A stretch of 64,000 bases of DNA. Origin: Paenibacillus sp. MBLB1832. Its GTDB lineage: Bacteria > Bacillota > Bacilli > Paenibacillales > NBRC-103111. The stretch is from positions 5,597,001-5,661,000 of the forward strand of contig NZ_CP130319.1 in the NCBI RefSeq assembly GCF_032271945.1. The letters run 5' to 3'. Under the pieces are notes generated by a model. It searched no databases. It saw only the letters and a list, made by a program, of their open reading frames with translations, and was not told the origin of the DNA. Each line of letters starts with the position of its first letter. The first letter of the stretch is position 1. Of the stretch, positions 8,528 to 17,021 are shown one piece after another. The position numbers and the translations under genes are program-made.

Positions 8528-11413
8528 ATGAAAACTTTTACTAGATCTCGAATCTCCATGCTCTATGTCATCTTAATCGTTGCCTTACTAGCGCTTGTCA
8601 GCGTTTCTAACTACATGGCCTCTCGCAATATGGAAAAAGAAAACGCCGCAATTGTGAATGATGCAATCCCTATTCTTACGACGGCCAACAGCTTGTTGAC
8701 CAACCTGATTAATCAGGAAACAGGTCTACGCGGGTATGAGATCTCCCAGAATGAGCAGTTCTTGGAACCCTTTAACCAAGGTCGAGCGCAGACTGCCACT
8801 GATTTAAGCACGATGGCTGTCTTGGACAAGAAATACCCTACCTTGCAGATTATTATGGATACCCAAGTCATTCCTGCGATTACCAATTTACAGAAGTATC
8901 ATGACACCACATTGGAGCTAGCACGCGCTGGCAAGTTCGACGAGGCGAAAGCCCGGATTAACGGCGGCCGAACCTTAATGGATCGCTATCGCGTCATCCA
9001 TACGAGCATCGAGAACAATATTGAACAGATCACAGCGGGTGCCTATGAGGCTTCCCAAAAGGCTGGTCAAACGTCCCGCATGATTACGATGGTCGGCAGC
9101 CTTGTTGCGCTGCTTACTGGCGGACTATCCATTATTATTTCCATTCGTTCGCTGCAAGCGGAGAAAGAGCTCCGCAAGAGCGAAGAAACGTACCGCTACA
9201 TGGCAGAGAGCTTGGAAGCGCAGAACGAGGAAATTATTGCCCAACAAGAAGAACAACAGCTCACACTTGCTAAGCTGTCTGAGCGCGAACGCGATTTGGA
9301 GCTCATTTCCTCCTACCAGGAGAAATTAACAGGTTATGTGAAGATGAAGGATTTCTTGGTTCACACGCTGCCTGCCCTTTTAGATTCGTTAGCGCAAGAC
9401 GCTGCACTCGTTGTACTAGAACGTCATTCCGAAGATGGCTCGGTATCCTACGAAGTCATTCATTCCATGGGATATCCGAAGGCTTATGTGCAGGCGTCAC
9501 GCTCCGAGTTGTTCGGACCTGCCAAGCGCGTATTCGATGAAGGGACGACGATCGTCCATACTCGTGACGTTTCGGGCCAAGAGCTCGGTATTCACGGAGG
9601 AATGACACGCGCTGTTGATCAATATATTCCGCTGACGGATGATAAGCAGGCTGTTATCGGCTTCCTTTTACTGACCAGCTATCAATGCGCAAGTGCTCTA
9701 GATGATAATCAGCGGTTGACCAAAGGATTAGTGCGCCAATTCGGGCTCGCTTTCTATGCGCAAGTCGTGAATGACGAGAAGATTCAGCAGGCGAATAGCT
9801 TGGCTGAGTTGAACGACCAACTGACTGTGGAGAAGCAGCTCTTGGAAGGACAGCGCGATCTCATTCAAAATATTTTGGAATCCGCCCATGAAGGCATGAT
9901 GATGTGTGATTCGCAGGGCACGATTCTGTTCGCCAATCAACGTATGAATCGCTATTTCGGCCTACATAATCGCGTTAACGAGAATCTTGTTGCCTGCAGC
10001 TATGAGATTGGCGCTGAAACACCTAGCTTCCACGGCGTCGCCGCATCCATTGAAGCGCTAATTGACCGTTCGTTGTCCCACTTGACCCAGCGTTTCAATT
10101 TTCAGCAAGAGGATCATTTCCAACATGCGGAGCTCTACGCTACGGTTGTGAGCGAAGGCACGGAGCAGCAGGGCTATCTGTTCGTTTTCCGTGACCGTAC
10201 GGAAGAAGAGCGTATTGATGAGATGAAGAACGAATTCATCTCCATCGTTTCTCATGAGCTTCGAACTCCGCTCGCCAGCGTGCTCGGTTTTATCGAGATT
10301 TTACTGCACCGTGAGCTGTCGCAAGAGAAGCAGAAGCGCTATATGGAAACCATTTATAACGAAGCCCAGCGCTTGTCGAATCTCATCAATGATTTCTTGG
10401 ATCTGCAGCGTATGGAGTCTGGGCGTCAATCGTATCACTTCGCGCCGATCCAATTGCCTTCCCTCGTGAAGGACATCGCCGAGCAGTGGGAAGACAAGCA
10501 GCAGCATCGCGTCGTTATCCATCACCAAGAGTCCGAATTATGGGTACGCGCCGATGTGGATCGACTTCGTCAAGTGTTCGACAACCTGATCAGCAACGCC
10601 ATCAAGTACTCGCCAGCAGCTGATCAGATCGACATTCACCTGACGGCCCATGAAGGCAAAGTCACCATCGCGATTCAAGATTACGGACTAGGCATTCCGC
10701 AAGATGCGAATGAGCATATGTTCTCGAAGTTTTTCCGTGTAGACAACTCCGATCGCCGTCAAATCGGCGGTACAGGACTTGGACTTGCGATTGTCAAAGA
10801 AATCGTAGAAGGGCACAACGGGCACATCTCTTATACATCCGAAATGGGACACGGCACAACGTTCCGCATAGAGCTTGATCAGCACGTGCTTAATGGGTTG
10901 GATGGGAAAATTGTTATTTTCGAAGATGATGATAATTTGGCTAAATTAATTAAAGTCGCCCTGAATAAGCTTAGCCTCCCTTCCATCCAACTGCGTTCTG
11001 CGGAAGAGGGCATGATCGCTCTGCACCGTTGTGAAGGCGAAGGTCCCCTTCTCTTCATCGTGGATATTCATCTGGAAGGCGAGAAAACTGGCTGGGATTT
11101 CATCGCAGAGCTGTATAAGCATCCTGTTCATGCACAAACACCTGTCATCGTGTCCACCGCTCTGGATCCGCCGCATGACTATCATGAGAAGGAGATCGAG
11201 AAATATCTTAAGAAGCCATTCACGATGGAAAGGCTCGTCCAAGTAGCGAAACGTTTGCTTGATAATAAGAGCAGTCTCGCTTACGTGTTCCCATCGCAGA
11301 ATAAAGAGACGCTCTCCACCACCTTACAGCGCAACGGCATTCAAGTTGTGAAAATGCAAGAAACCCACGATATGATCGAGGTCGATATCTCCAAGCCTTC
11401 TTCCGAGTCGTAA
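8528..11413 (+). CDS. Membrane hybrid sensor histidine kinase (CHASE3-GAF-PAS-HisKA-HATPase-REC)
   Basis: A 961-residue sensor kinase. TM1 is near residues 9-28 and TM2 near 185-205. The extracellular loop between them has the CHASE3 signature (LINQETGLRGYEISQNEQFL). A coiled coil, a GAF-like domain (about 265-415) and a PAS domain (about 445-550) follow. The HisKA phospho-acceptor is H576 in SIVSHELRTPLASVLGF. HATPase motifs are DNLISNAIKYSP, DYGLGIP and GGTGLGLAIVKEIVEGH. The C-terminal receiver domain has acidic FEDDDN and the acceptor Asp near 848 in FIVDIHLEG. The ATG is preceded by AGGTGAG. It diverges from the EAL gene, hinting at shared control of c-di-GMP signalling, but no separate response regulator is adjacent. 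The ligand is unknown. Confidence 0.93.
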   Translation: MKTFTRSRISMLYVILIVALLALVSVSNYMASRNMEKENAAIVNDAIPILTTANSLLTNLINQETGLRGYEISQNEQFLEPFNQGRAQTATDLSTMAVLDKKYPTLQIIMDTQVIPAITNLQKYHDTTLELARAGKFDEAKARINGGRTLMDRYRVIHTSIENNIEQITAGAYEASQKAGQTSRMITMVGSLVALLTGGLSIIISIRSLQAEKELRKSEETYRYMAESLEAQNEEIIAQQEEQQLTLAKLSERERDLELISSYQEKLTGYVKMKDFLVHTLPALLDSLAQDAALVVLERHSEDGSVSYEVIHSMGYPKAYVQASRSELFGPAKRVFDEGTTIVHTRDVSGQELGIHGGMTRAVDQYIPLTDDKQAVIGFLLLTSYQCASALDDNQRLTKGLVRQFGLAFYAQVVNDEKIQQANSLAELNDQLTVEKQLLEGQRDLIQNILESAHEGMMMCDSQGTILFANQRMNRYFGLHNRVNENLVACSYEIGAETPSFHGVAASIEALIDRSLSHLTQRFNFQQEDHFQHAELYATVVSEGTEQQGYLFVFRDRTEEERIDEMKNEFISIVSHELRTPLASVLGFIEILLHRELSQEKQKRYMETIYNEAQRLSNLINDFLDLQRMESGRQSYHFAPIQLPSLVKDIAEQWEDKQQHRVVIHHQESELWVRADVDRLRQVFDNLISNAIKYSPAADQIDIHLTAHEGKVTIAIQDYGLGIPQDANEHMFSKFFRVDNSDRRQIGGTGLGLAIVKEIVEGHNGHISYTSEMGHGTTFRIELDQHVLNGLDGKIVIFEDDDNLAKLIKVALNKLSLPSIQLRSAEEGMIALHRCEGEGPLLFIVDIHLEGEKTGWDFIAELYKHPVHAQTPVIVSTALDPPHDYHEKEIEKYLKKPFTMERLVQVAKRLLDNKSSLAYVFPSQNKETLSTTLQRNGIQVVKMQETHDMIEVDISKPSSES

Positions 11414-11432
11414 CGCTGTCCCTCGGACGCTT

Positions 11433-11469
11433 TAAACTCCCGTATCCTTTTGGATGCCGGGAGTTTTTA
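11433..11469 (+). terminator. Rho-independent terminator after the hybrid kinase
   Basis: Stem AACTCCCG.ATCC / GGAT.CCGGGAGTT with a T-rich loop and a T run, about 20 bases after the kinase stop. Confidence 0.85.
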
Positions 11470-11555
11470 TATCTTGTAAAGGGCAGGGATTTCCCGCGTG
11501 AATCGCTAATATAATAGACACATATAGGTTCATATTGAGAAAGGGTGTGCCCTTG

Positions 11556-12881
11556 ATGACAAAGCTTGAATCCGCTTCCACTCCTTTGCGAGGACGTAGT
11601 GTTTGGGCCTTATTTTTCTCTCTGCCCATCTTCGCATGGGCGATGTACGATTTCGCTAACACGATCTTTTCATCGAATATCGTGACCGTCTTTTACCCTT
11701 TTTACCTGAAAGAAACGTTAGGCAAAAGTGAAGAGCTCGAACAAATTGCGAGCACCTTTATTACGTACTCCAACGCGCTATCCAGCTTCTTCCTGGTGCT
11801 GTTATCCCCGCTATTCGGCGTCTGGATTGACCGCACGGGCAAGAAGAAAGCTTACCTCGTCCCGTTCACGCTCATCGCGATCATCGCGACATTGTTCATG
11901 GGTGCATCCTCGCTATGGAGCACCAATCAGGAATGGTTCGGACTGAATACGGCCATCTTTGGGGTCATTCTTTTCTTCATGATTGCGAAATTTTTCTATA
12001 ATTCCAGCCTGATCTTCTATGATTCTATGATCTCCGATCTAGGCAATGAGCGTGAGATCCCTCTCATCTCCGGCTTCGGTGTGGCCGTTGGTTATGTTGG
12101 GACGCTAGTGGGGCTCATTGTATTCCCATTGGTGCACGACAATCATTTTGAGAGCACGTTCATTCCGAGTGCCGCGATGTTCCTCATCTTTTCGCTGCCG
12201 ATCATGCTCCTCTATAAGGAGAAACCGCAGAAGCCAGCAGCCAGCCAGAAATCATTGCTCAGCGGCTACCGCGAGATTTGGGCTACGTTCAAGGACGCGC
12301 GGAATTATCAGGCTGCTTTCACATTCATGATTGCCTACTTCTTCTTCAACGATGCGATTGCGACAGCCATTGCGGTAATGGCCATTTATGCCAATACGGT
12401 CATGGATTTCTCGACAGGGCAGTTCATTCTGCTTTACCTTGTGTCCACGGTATCGAGCATTATCGGCTCCTTCCTCTTCGGGTATGTAACGAGAAATATC
12501 GGGCCGAAACGTGCCGTTACTATCGTCGCCATCATCCTCATCGTGGCGATCTCCCTTGCTTCTTTGGCGACTAGCAAAAGCATTTTCTGGGTCGCAGGCA
12601 GCTTGTACGGTGTCTCCATGGGAGCCATGTGGGTCACCTCCCGCACGTTGATCGTGCAATTGACTCCCGAGGATAAGCGCGGCCAGTTCTTTGGCCTTTT
12701 CGCCTTCTCAGGCAAAGTGTCCTCCATCGTCGGACCCGCCTTGTACGGGTCGATTACATGGGCGATGGCGTCCACGGGGAACCTTGCAAGCCGCGTCGCG
12801 CTTGGCTCCTTGCTGATCCTCGTCATTATCGGCCTAATCGTCCATATGCGCATTCCGAAGAAATTGCCAAATCCTTTATGA
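11556..12881 (+). CDS. UMF1-family MFS transporter
   Basis: A 441-residue integral membrane protein with 12 predicted helices. The N-terminal motif FAWAMYDFANTIFSSNIVT is characteristic of the UMF1 family (related to vacuolar Atg22-type transporters). The loop between helices 2 and 3 carries an MFS-like VWIDRTGKKK. Substrates of bacterial UMF1 proteins are poorly known; amino-acid or solute efflux is only a family-level guess. The start is the ATG at 11556, eight bases after AAGGGTG; the open frame runs back to a TTG at 11535. It is monocistronic, with hairpins on both sides. Confidence 0.88.
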   Translation: MTKLESASTPLRGRSVWALFFSLPIFAWAMYDFANTIFSSNIVTVFYPFYLKETLGKSEELEQIASTFITYSNALSSFFLVLLSPLFGVWIDRTGKKKAYLVPFTLIAIIATLFMGASSLWSTNQEWFGLNTAIFGVILFFMIAKFFYNSSLIFYDSMISDLGNEREIPLISGFGVAVGYVGTLVGLIVFPLVHDNHFESTFIPSAAMFLIFSLPIMLLYKEKPQKPAASQKSLLSGYREIWATFKDARNYQAAFTFMIAYFFFNDAIATAIAVMAIYANTVMDFSTGQFILLYLVSTVSSIIGSFLFGYVTRNIGPKRAVTIVAIILIVAISLASLATSKSIFWVAGSLYGVSMGAMWVTSRTLIVQLTPEDKRGQFFGLFAFSGKVSSIVGPALYGSITWAMASTGNLASRVALGSLLILVIIGLIVHMRIPKKLPNPL

Positions 12882-12925
12882 CTCATGTACAATAATAACT
12901 ATATTGTGTGAAAGACACGGCACCC

Positions 12926-12962
12926 AAAACACTAGAGCAGCTAAGAGCTTTAGTGTTTTTTT
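12926..12962 (+). terminator. Terminator between the UMF1 gene and the UMP kinase-like gene
   Basis: 9-bp inverted repeat AAAACACTA/TAGTGTTTT followed by further T residues, 45 bases after the UMF1 stop and 58 bases before the next start. It most simply ends the UMF1 transcript, though it also lies where an attenuator for the UMP kinase-like gene would. Confidence 0.75.
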
Positions 12963-13020
12963 GCAAATAGGGCCGCGTACTTTCACAATACAAGTATGCA
13001 CACCAGAGGGGGATGACGTT

Positions 13021-13764
13021 ATGGCGATGCGGTACAAACGGGTCCTAATTAAACTGAGCGGCGGGGCTGTGGCTGGGGGCAATTCCTTCGGATTCGATCC
13101 CGCGCAGCTCGATCATATTGCGAACGAAATTATGACCGTTGTGAACTCCGGTGTAGAAGTGTGTTTAGTCATTGGCGGGGGCAACATTTTCCGCGGGAAT
13201 ATGGGGGAAAGCTGGGGTATCGAGAAAGCGGAGGCCGACAATATCGGCACACTCGCAACCGTGATCAACAGTTTGATGCTGCGCGGCGTACTGAAGGCGA
13301 AAACAGAAGCCGAGGTGCGCGTCATGACCGCGATTCCGATCGCTTCGGTGGCAGAGCCTTTCATTCGTTTGCGAGCGATTCATCACCTGGAAAAAGGGTA
13401 CATCGTCATTTTCGCCGGCGGAAATGGACAGCCATTCGTTACGACGGATTACCCGTCGGTCCAACGGGCGATCGAGGTCAACTGCGATGCCATTCTGGTC
13501 GCAAAGCAAGGCGTTGACGGCGTATTCGACAAGGATCCGAAGCACCATCAGGAGGCGCAGCAGTACAAATCCCTTCACTATAACGATGTCATTCAACACA
13601 ATTTGAAGGTCATGGATCAGTCCGCTTTTATTCTGGCGAGAGATTATCATATTCCTATTCATGTGTTCAATTTCGACAAGCCTGGCTCGATGCGAGAAAT
13701 TTGCGCGGGGTTGAATACGGGCACCATTATTAGCGGGTCATCGGAACTTGTTTATCATTCGTAG
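13021..13764 (+). CDS. PyrH-like UMP kinase (unlinked, divergent paralogue)
   Basis: A 247-residue member of the amino-acid kinase fold, closest in pattern to bacterial UMP kinase, which phosphorylates UMP to UDP. Visible motifs: LIKLSGGAVAG (consensus LSGEALAG, so the Glu is replaced by Gly), VIGGGNIFRG, EADNIGTLATVINSL, RAIHHLEKGY, IFAGGNGQPFVTTD, GVDGVFDKDP and the C-terminal VMDQSAF region. Length matches PyrH (about 240). The usual pyrH lies in rpsB-tsf-pyrH-frr; here it stands alone between two terminators, so it is probably a second copy. GAGGGGG eight bases before ATG 13021 fixes the start. Alternative: another small amino-acid kinase with a changed substrate. Confidence 0.82.
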   Translation: MAMRYKRVLIKLSGGAVAGGNSFGFDPAQLDHIANEIMTVVNSGVEVCLVIGGGNIFRGNMGESWGIEKAEADNIGTLATVINSLMLRGVLKAKTEAEVRVMTAIPIASVAEPFIRLRAIHHLEKGYIVIFAGGNGQPFVTTDYPSVQRAIEVNCDAILVAKQGVDGVFDKDPKHHQEAQQYKSLHYNDVIQHNLKVMDQSAFILARDYHIPIHVFNFDKPGSMREICAGLNTGTIISGSSELVYHS

Positions 13765-13790
13765 AAGCTTTTACATAGAGACGGACAAAA

Positions 13791-13834
13791 ATAAGGATAG
13801 CCCTGCAGAGCGACTCTGCAAAGCTATCCTTTTA
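13791..13834. terminator. Bidirectional terminator between convergent genes
   Basis: Long stem AAGGATAGC-CTGCAGAG / CTCTGCA-GCTATCCTT with a 3-nt apical loop and T-rich ends on both strands, between the UMP kinase-like gene and the convergent acetyltransferase. Confidence 0.88.
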
Positions 13835-13854
13835 CCTATGCAGCCACTACTTTG

Positions 13855-14736
13855 TTAGCCAAGCATAAGCACATAATAATCTTGCGCATTCCTCATCGCA
13901 AATCCGCAGGATTCATAGAGCCCGAGCGCCTTCTCGTTCTCCACGGATACTTCCAATTTAATGCTTTCTGCGCGGTCATGCTGCTTTAATTCGGAGATCG
14001 TTTGGCTTAAAATCTGACGACCATACCCCTTGCCTCGGAACTCTGGCAGCACACAAAAGCCATAAATAAAACCGCTCGTACCTGGCTCCACCATCGCACC
14101 CAGCTTGCCAATCGGCTCATGGTTATCGCCAAGCTCCGCGATCCAAGTTCGTTCCTTCTCGCCATCGATTGTTTGTTTCACATATTCACGCGTGTCGCTC
14201 TCTGGCATGTCGAAGCCAGACATATTCAACCTCACTAGCAGCTCTGTGTCAGCGGCATCCGCTTTGCGAATACATAGTGACGCTTGGGCAGCATCAGGAG
14301 GGGTCACTTGCTTGTCCAACACCATGACATATTCCGAAAAGGAAAAGTTTGCGCCCAGCGCGGTTAGGAAGCCTTTTCCACTGAGAGACCCCCGCTCGTT
14401 GATGAAAATAAGCTTTGTCACTCCTCTTCTTCGGCACTCCTCCATCGCGGCCTGAACGAGCTGCTTGAACACACCGCGGCGCCGCGCCTTCGGATGCACC
14501 ATTCCGCTGATTTCCACCTCCGTGGAAAGGAAGCTGTATATCGCGAGGAAGCCGATCATTTCATTATTTTCAACATATACAAAATCATTGGTCACACCAG
14601 CAGGACGGCTGGATAATGTGCTCCAATTCAATTTAATCTCAATGCCGTCGTGCTCATTGCACGCTTCCCATAGTGCTCGAACTTCTTCCAGCTCGCTCGG
14701 GGACAGGCCTGCTCTTGCGATTATGCCTTGTTTCAT
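13855..14736 (-). CDS. Two-domain GNAT family N-acetyltransferase
   Basis: A 293-residue protein with two tandem GNAT folds. The N-terminal half shows a weaker acetyl-CoA loop in HPKARRRGVFKQLVQAAMEE; the C-terminal half has the clear motif VLPEFRGKGYGRQILSQTI followed by LEVSVENEKALGLYESCGF. Such tandem GNATs usually retain activity in one half. The substrate is unknown. The start is the ATG at 14734-14736 with GGAGG seven bases upstream; the frame opens earlier, at 14781, without a binding site. It converges with the UMP kinase-like gene and diverges from the sigma operon. Confidence 0.88.
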   Translation of the reverse strand: MKQGIIARAGLSPSELEEVRALWEACNEHDGIEIKLNWSTLSSRPAGVTNDFVYVENNEMIGFLAIYSFLSTEVEISGMVHPKARRRGVFKQLVQAAMEECRRRGVTKLIFINERGSLSGKGFLTALGANFSFSEYVMVLDKQVTPPDAAQASLCIRKADAADTELLVRLNMSGFDMPESDTREYVKQTIDGEKERTWIAELGDNHEPIGKLGAMVEPGTSGFIYGFCVLPEFRGKGYGRQILSQTISELKQHDRAESIKLEVSVENEKALGLYESCGFAMRNAQDYYVLMLG

Positions 14737-14848
14737 TGGTGTACCTCCGTGACATTCATGTAGAAAAGAACTTACTTGCACTCATTATACATGCCGCCCC
14801 GATTCCGTGGTAAGTTAATAAATAATTGTATTTATTCTTTCGTGGGCA

Positions 14849-14874
14849 TGAACGATTCGTGTCCGCTCGTCGTA
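14849..14874 (+). promoter_or_regulatory. Candidate ECF (SigY-type) autoregulatory promoter
   Basis: TGAACG at 14849-14854, a 16-base spacer, then CGTA at 14871-14874. This matches the general ECF sigma promoter plan (TGAAC-N16-CGTM) and the -35 element I recall for B. subtilis SigY. It lies about 39 bases upstream of the sigma gene start, leaving room for the ribosome binding site at 14894-14900. Autoregulation is inferred from the family. Confidence 0.6.
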
Positions 14875-14912
14875 TTATCACCGATATTAGGCAGAGAGGA
14901 TGTTCCAATCAC

Positions 14913-15437
14913 GTGGAAGAGGTCGATCTCATTCGTCAGGCTAGAAGCGGCGACACACTGGCTCTGTCACAGCTGCTACAGCAGCATTATGCGTTTGTGT
15001 ATAAGTATTTGCTCAAAGTCACACTAAATCCGAACCAAGCTGAGGATCTTACCCAAGAGACCATGTCTAGGTGTATTGAAAAAATAACTCTATATAACGG
15101 GACGTCGAAGTTCTCGTCCTGGTTAATAACCATTGCCACTCGATTGATGATCGATCAGAGCAGGAAGCGTAAGCGGGAACAGAAGTGGCAAGAGAACGAG
15201 GGACAGCAGACCCTTAGGCAGCTGCAGTGGCAGTTCGCGCAACATACCTCGGAGGCTTGGCCCGATGTGGTGAATGCCTTGTCGGAGCTTCCGCGCGAGA
15301 GCCGAATGCCGCTCATTCTCAAGCATTACTACGGCTACACCTATGAGGAGATTGGCAGTATGCTCGCCATCGCGGAGGGAACCGTGAAATCCCGTGTGCA
15401 CCATGCACTTGTACAATTACGAAAGGAGCTGACTTAG
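14913..15437 (+). CDS. sigY: ECF RNA polymerase sigma factor, SigY-type
   Basis: A 174-residue ECF sigma factor. Region 2 spans about residues 1-75 (DLIRQARSGDTLALSQLL, NQAEDLTQETM, KFSSWLITIATRLMIDQ) and region 4 about 115-170 (LPRESRMPLILKHYYGYTY, then EEIGSMLAIAEGTVKSRVHH). The GTG at 14913 was chosen because it gives a SigY-like length and follows GAGAGGA by 12 bases; the frame is open back to 14826. The next two genes are a two-helix membrane protein and a tiny membrane protein, as in the B. subtilis sigY-yxlC-yxlD/E operon, which supports the SigY label. Regulon and stimulus are unknown. Confidence 0.87.
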   Translation: MEEVDLIRQARSGDTLALSQLLQQHYAFVYKYLLKVTLNPNQAEDLTQETMSRCIEKITLYNGTSKFSSWLITIATRLMIDQSRKRKREQKWQENEGQQTLRQLQWQFAQHTSEAWPDVVNALSELPRESRMPLILKHYYGYTYEEIGSMLAIAEGTVKSRVHHALVQLRKELT

Positions 15438-15812
15438 ATGGATGAAGATGTGAAAGGGCGACGGAGCGAAGGGCAAGAGGCAATAACTGCGCAGGAAGAG
15501 GCTTTGAGCGATGCAGGGGTCCACAGACAGCTCCGCGAGGGGCTTGCGATGATCGACCGTGCGACAGACGTGCCGACGCCAAGCGCAGCCTGGTTCGAGC
15601 GGCAGATTGCCAACGCGCAGAGTAGACAGCGATCTCGCTTGATTCGCGACCTGCTGATCCTTTGGATCGGCGCGCTGCTCGTATTCTACGTGTTTTATCT
15701 GACAGTAAGCGCTCAGCCAGCAGCTTTCCTCTCCATCCAAGCAGCAGCGATATTGATTCCTGCAGCTTGGCTACTCTTGAAAAAGCAGGTGACCTCACAT
15801 GAGAACAACTGA
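15438..15812 (+). CDS. yxlC: YxlC-like anti-sigma factor (membrane)
   Basis: A 124-residue protein starting on the base after the sigma stop codon. The N-terminal ~75 residues are cytoplasmic and charged (EGLAMIDRATDVPTPSAAWF), followed by two hydrophobic helices separated by a short loop (about 75-95 and 98-115). This is the layout of YxlC, the membrane anti-sigma that restrains SigY in B. subtilis. Sequence similarity is judged by pattern and position only, so orthology is probable rather than proven. Role: hold the sigma factor at the membrane until a signal arrives. Confidence 0.75.
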   Translation: MDEDVKGRRSEGQEAITAQEEALSDAGVHRQLREGLAMIDRATDVPTPSAAWFERQIANAQSRQRSRLIRDLLILWIGALLVFYVFYLTVSAQPAAFLSIQAAAILIPAAWLLLKKQVTSHENN

Positions 15813-16011
15813 GTCCAAATTCGATCAGTTGCCCCTCTGGGCATGGATAGGTATCGCGGTGATTGCAATCACACAGAGCACATGGCTTTACCTAGATGCG
15901 CGTAAACAAGGAGCTCGTTACCCTTGGTTTTGGGGGATTTGGGGCATCATTCAAGTGCCGCTTCCGACGATTGTTTATCTGTTTGCCGTGCGGAAAATTC
16001 ATCGAAAATAA
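15799..16011 (+). CDS. Small two-helix membrane protein, YxlD/YxlE-like
   Basis: A 70-residue protein overlapping yxlC by 14 bases. It has two transmembrane helices (LWAWIGIAVIAITQSTWLYL and WGIIQVPLPTIVYLFAV) joined by a basic loop with DARKQGARYPWFWG, a layout reminiscent of PLDc_N-type small proteins. In B. subtilis the small membrane proteins YxlD and YxlE follow yxlC and help restrain SigY. Whether this is the D or E equivalent cannot be decided. The downstream yxlF-yxlG ABC genes of B. subtilis are absent; a terminator follows. Confidence 0.75.
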   Translation: MRTTESKFDQLPLWAWIGIAVIAITQSTWLYLDARKQGARYPWFWGIWGIIQVPLPTIVYLFAVRKIHRK

Positions 16012-16027
16012 TGGATTATTCTAGCAT

Positions 16028-16056
16028 AAAAACGGCTGCCTATTGGGCCGTTTTTT
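16028..16056 (+). terminator. Terminator of the sigY operon
   Basis: Stem AAAACGGC/GCCGTTTT with a T6 tail, about 17 bases after the last operon gene. Confidence 0.85.
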
Positions 16057-16080
16057 ATTTGGTCATTTGGTGACATTCGT

Positions 16081-16105
16081 AAAATTGGGGAACAACCACA
16101 ATTTT
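16081..16105 (-). terminator. Hairpin after the AraC regulator gene
   Basis: Inverted repeat AAAATTG/CAATTTT flanking a 10-base GGGAACAACC-type loop, 23 bases downstream of the minus-strand regulator stop. AT-rich, so only a weak terminator. Confidence 0.5.
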
Positions 16106-16127
16106 AGAAACGGCGCCAATTTTCATT

Positions 16128-16928
16128 TCATTTTGCTCGCTTGCTCACCGCATAAGCCTCTGGCGTCTGACCCAGAATCGACTTGAAATCCTTGATGAAA
16201 TGCGACTGATCATGGTACCCGAGATCCATCGACAGCTTTGCCCAATCATGCGTATCATTGCCATCAGTCGTTTCAGCCGCGCTTTGGATGCGGGCGATTT
16301 TGATCACCCATTTTGGACTAACGCCGACATACTGATCGAATAGACGCTGCAACGTACGAATATTCATGCCAAAATGCTCACACAACGCATCCACCTTGGT
16401 CATATCTGGCTGCGCGTAGATGAAGTCCACCATGTCATTCACTAGCGCAACCTGCTCATCTGGGAGGGGCAGCTTCGCTCTAATCATGTCCTCCACCAGG
16501 TTAACGTTGCGCTGATCGTCACTGTGACTTAACACGAGCGCCTCCAACGCCCGCGGCTCCCTGTCAAATACGCGGTCAATGCCTACGGGCTGCTCCAGCA
16601 GGTCTGACACCGCTCCTTTCACAAAAGGATAAAAGCCCCCTGGCTTAAATTTCACGCCAAACACACTCCCCTGACCCTTCAGGTGGTAGCCGTACTTCTC
16701 TTTGCCAGGACCAAAAATAGCCGAACTCCCCTGCTCGATAACGAGATTCACACAGGGATTAGGAATGACATGCTGGGTATACGGCTCTTGTCCAGCAAGA
16801 TCCCATCGAACGACCCAGTAATGTCGAACAAAGGGAGCTATATCGTCCCCGGGGGCGTAACGTGAAAGCTGAAATTTGCGCTCGCCCTGCTGCAGATGGA
16901 TGATACCCATAGGGGCATTGGATGGCAT
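16128..16928 (-). CDS. AraC family transcriptional regulator (DUF6597-like N-terminus)
   Basis: A 266-residue regulator. The N-terminal ~150 residues (FVRHYWVVRWDLAGQEPYTQ, VFGVKFKPGGFYPFVKGAV) resemble the ligand-sensing half found in AraC proteins with DUF6597-like domains. The C-terminal ~90 residues hold two helix-turn-helix units (MNIRTLQRLFDQYVGVSPKW and SMDLGYHDQSHFIKDFKSIL). ATG 16926-16928 has AGGAGT eight bases upstream; a longer open frame to 17375 lacks support. It diverges from the SRPBCC gene across 93 bp, which suggests it controls that gene. Effector unknown. Confidence 0.88.
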   Translation of the reverse strand: MPSNAPMGIIHLQQGERKFQLSRYAPGDDIAPFVRHYWVVRWDLAGQEPYTQHVIPNPCVNLVIEQGSSAIFGPGKEKYGYHLKGQGSVFGVKFKPGGFYPFVKGAVSDLLEQPVGIDRVFDREPRALEALVLSHSDDQRNVNLVEDMIRAKLPLPDEQVALVNDMVDFIYAQPDMTKVDALCEHFGMNIRTLQRLFDQYVGVSPKWVIKIARIQSAAETTDGNDTHDWAKLSMDLGYHDQSHFIKDFKSILGQTPEAYAVSKRAK

Positions 16929-17021
16929 CGGAACCACTCCTTGTCGCGTTTTTACAATACATGGGAATACTTCTGCGTATATGATAGGTAGGATCATAGA
17001 AGTGAAGGAGTGCGAAATGTG

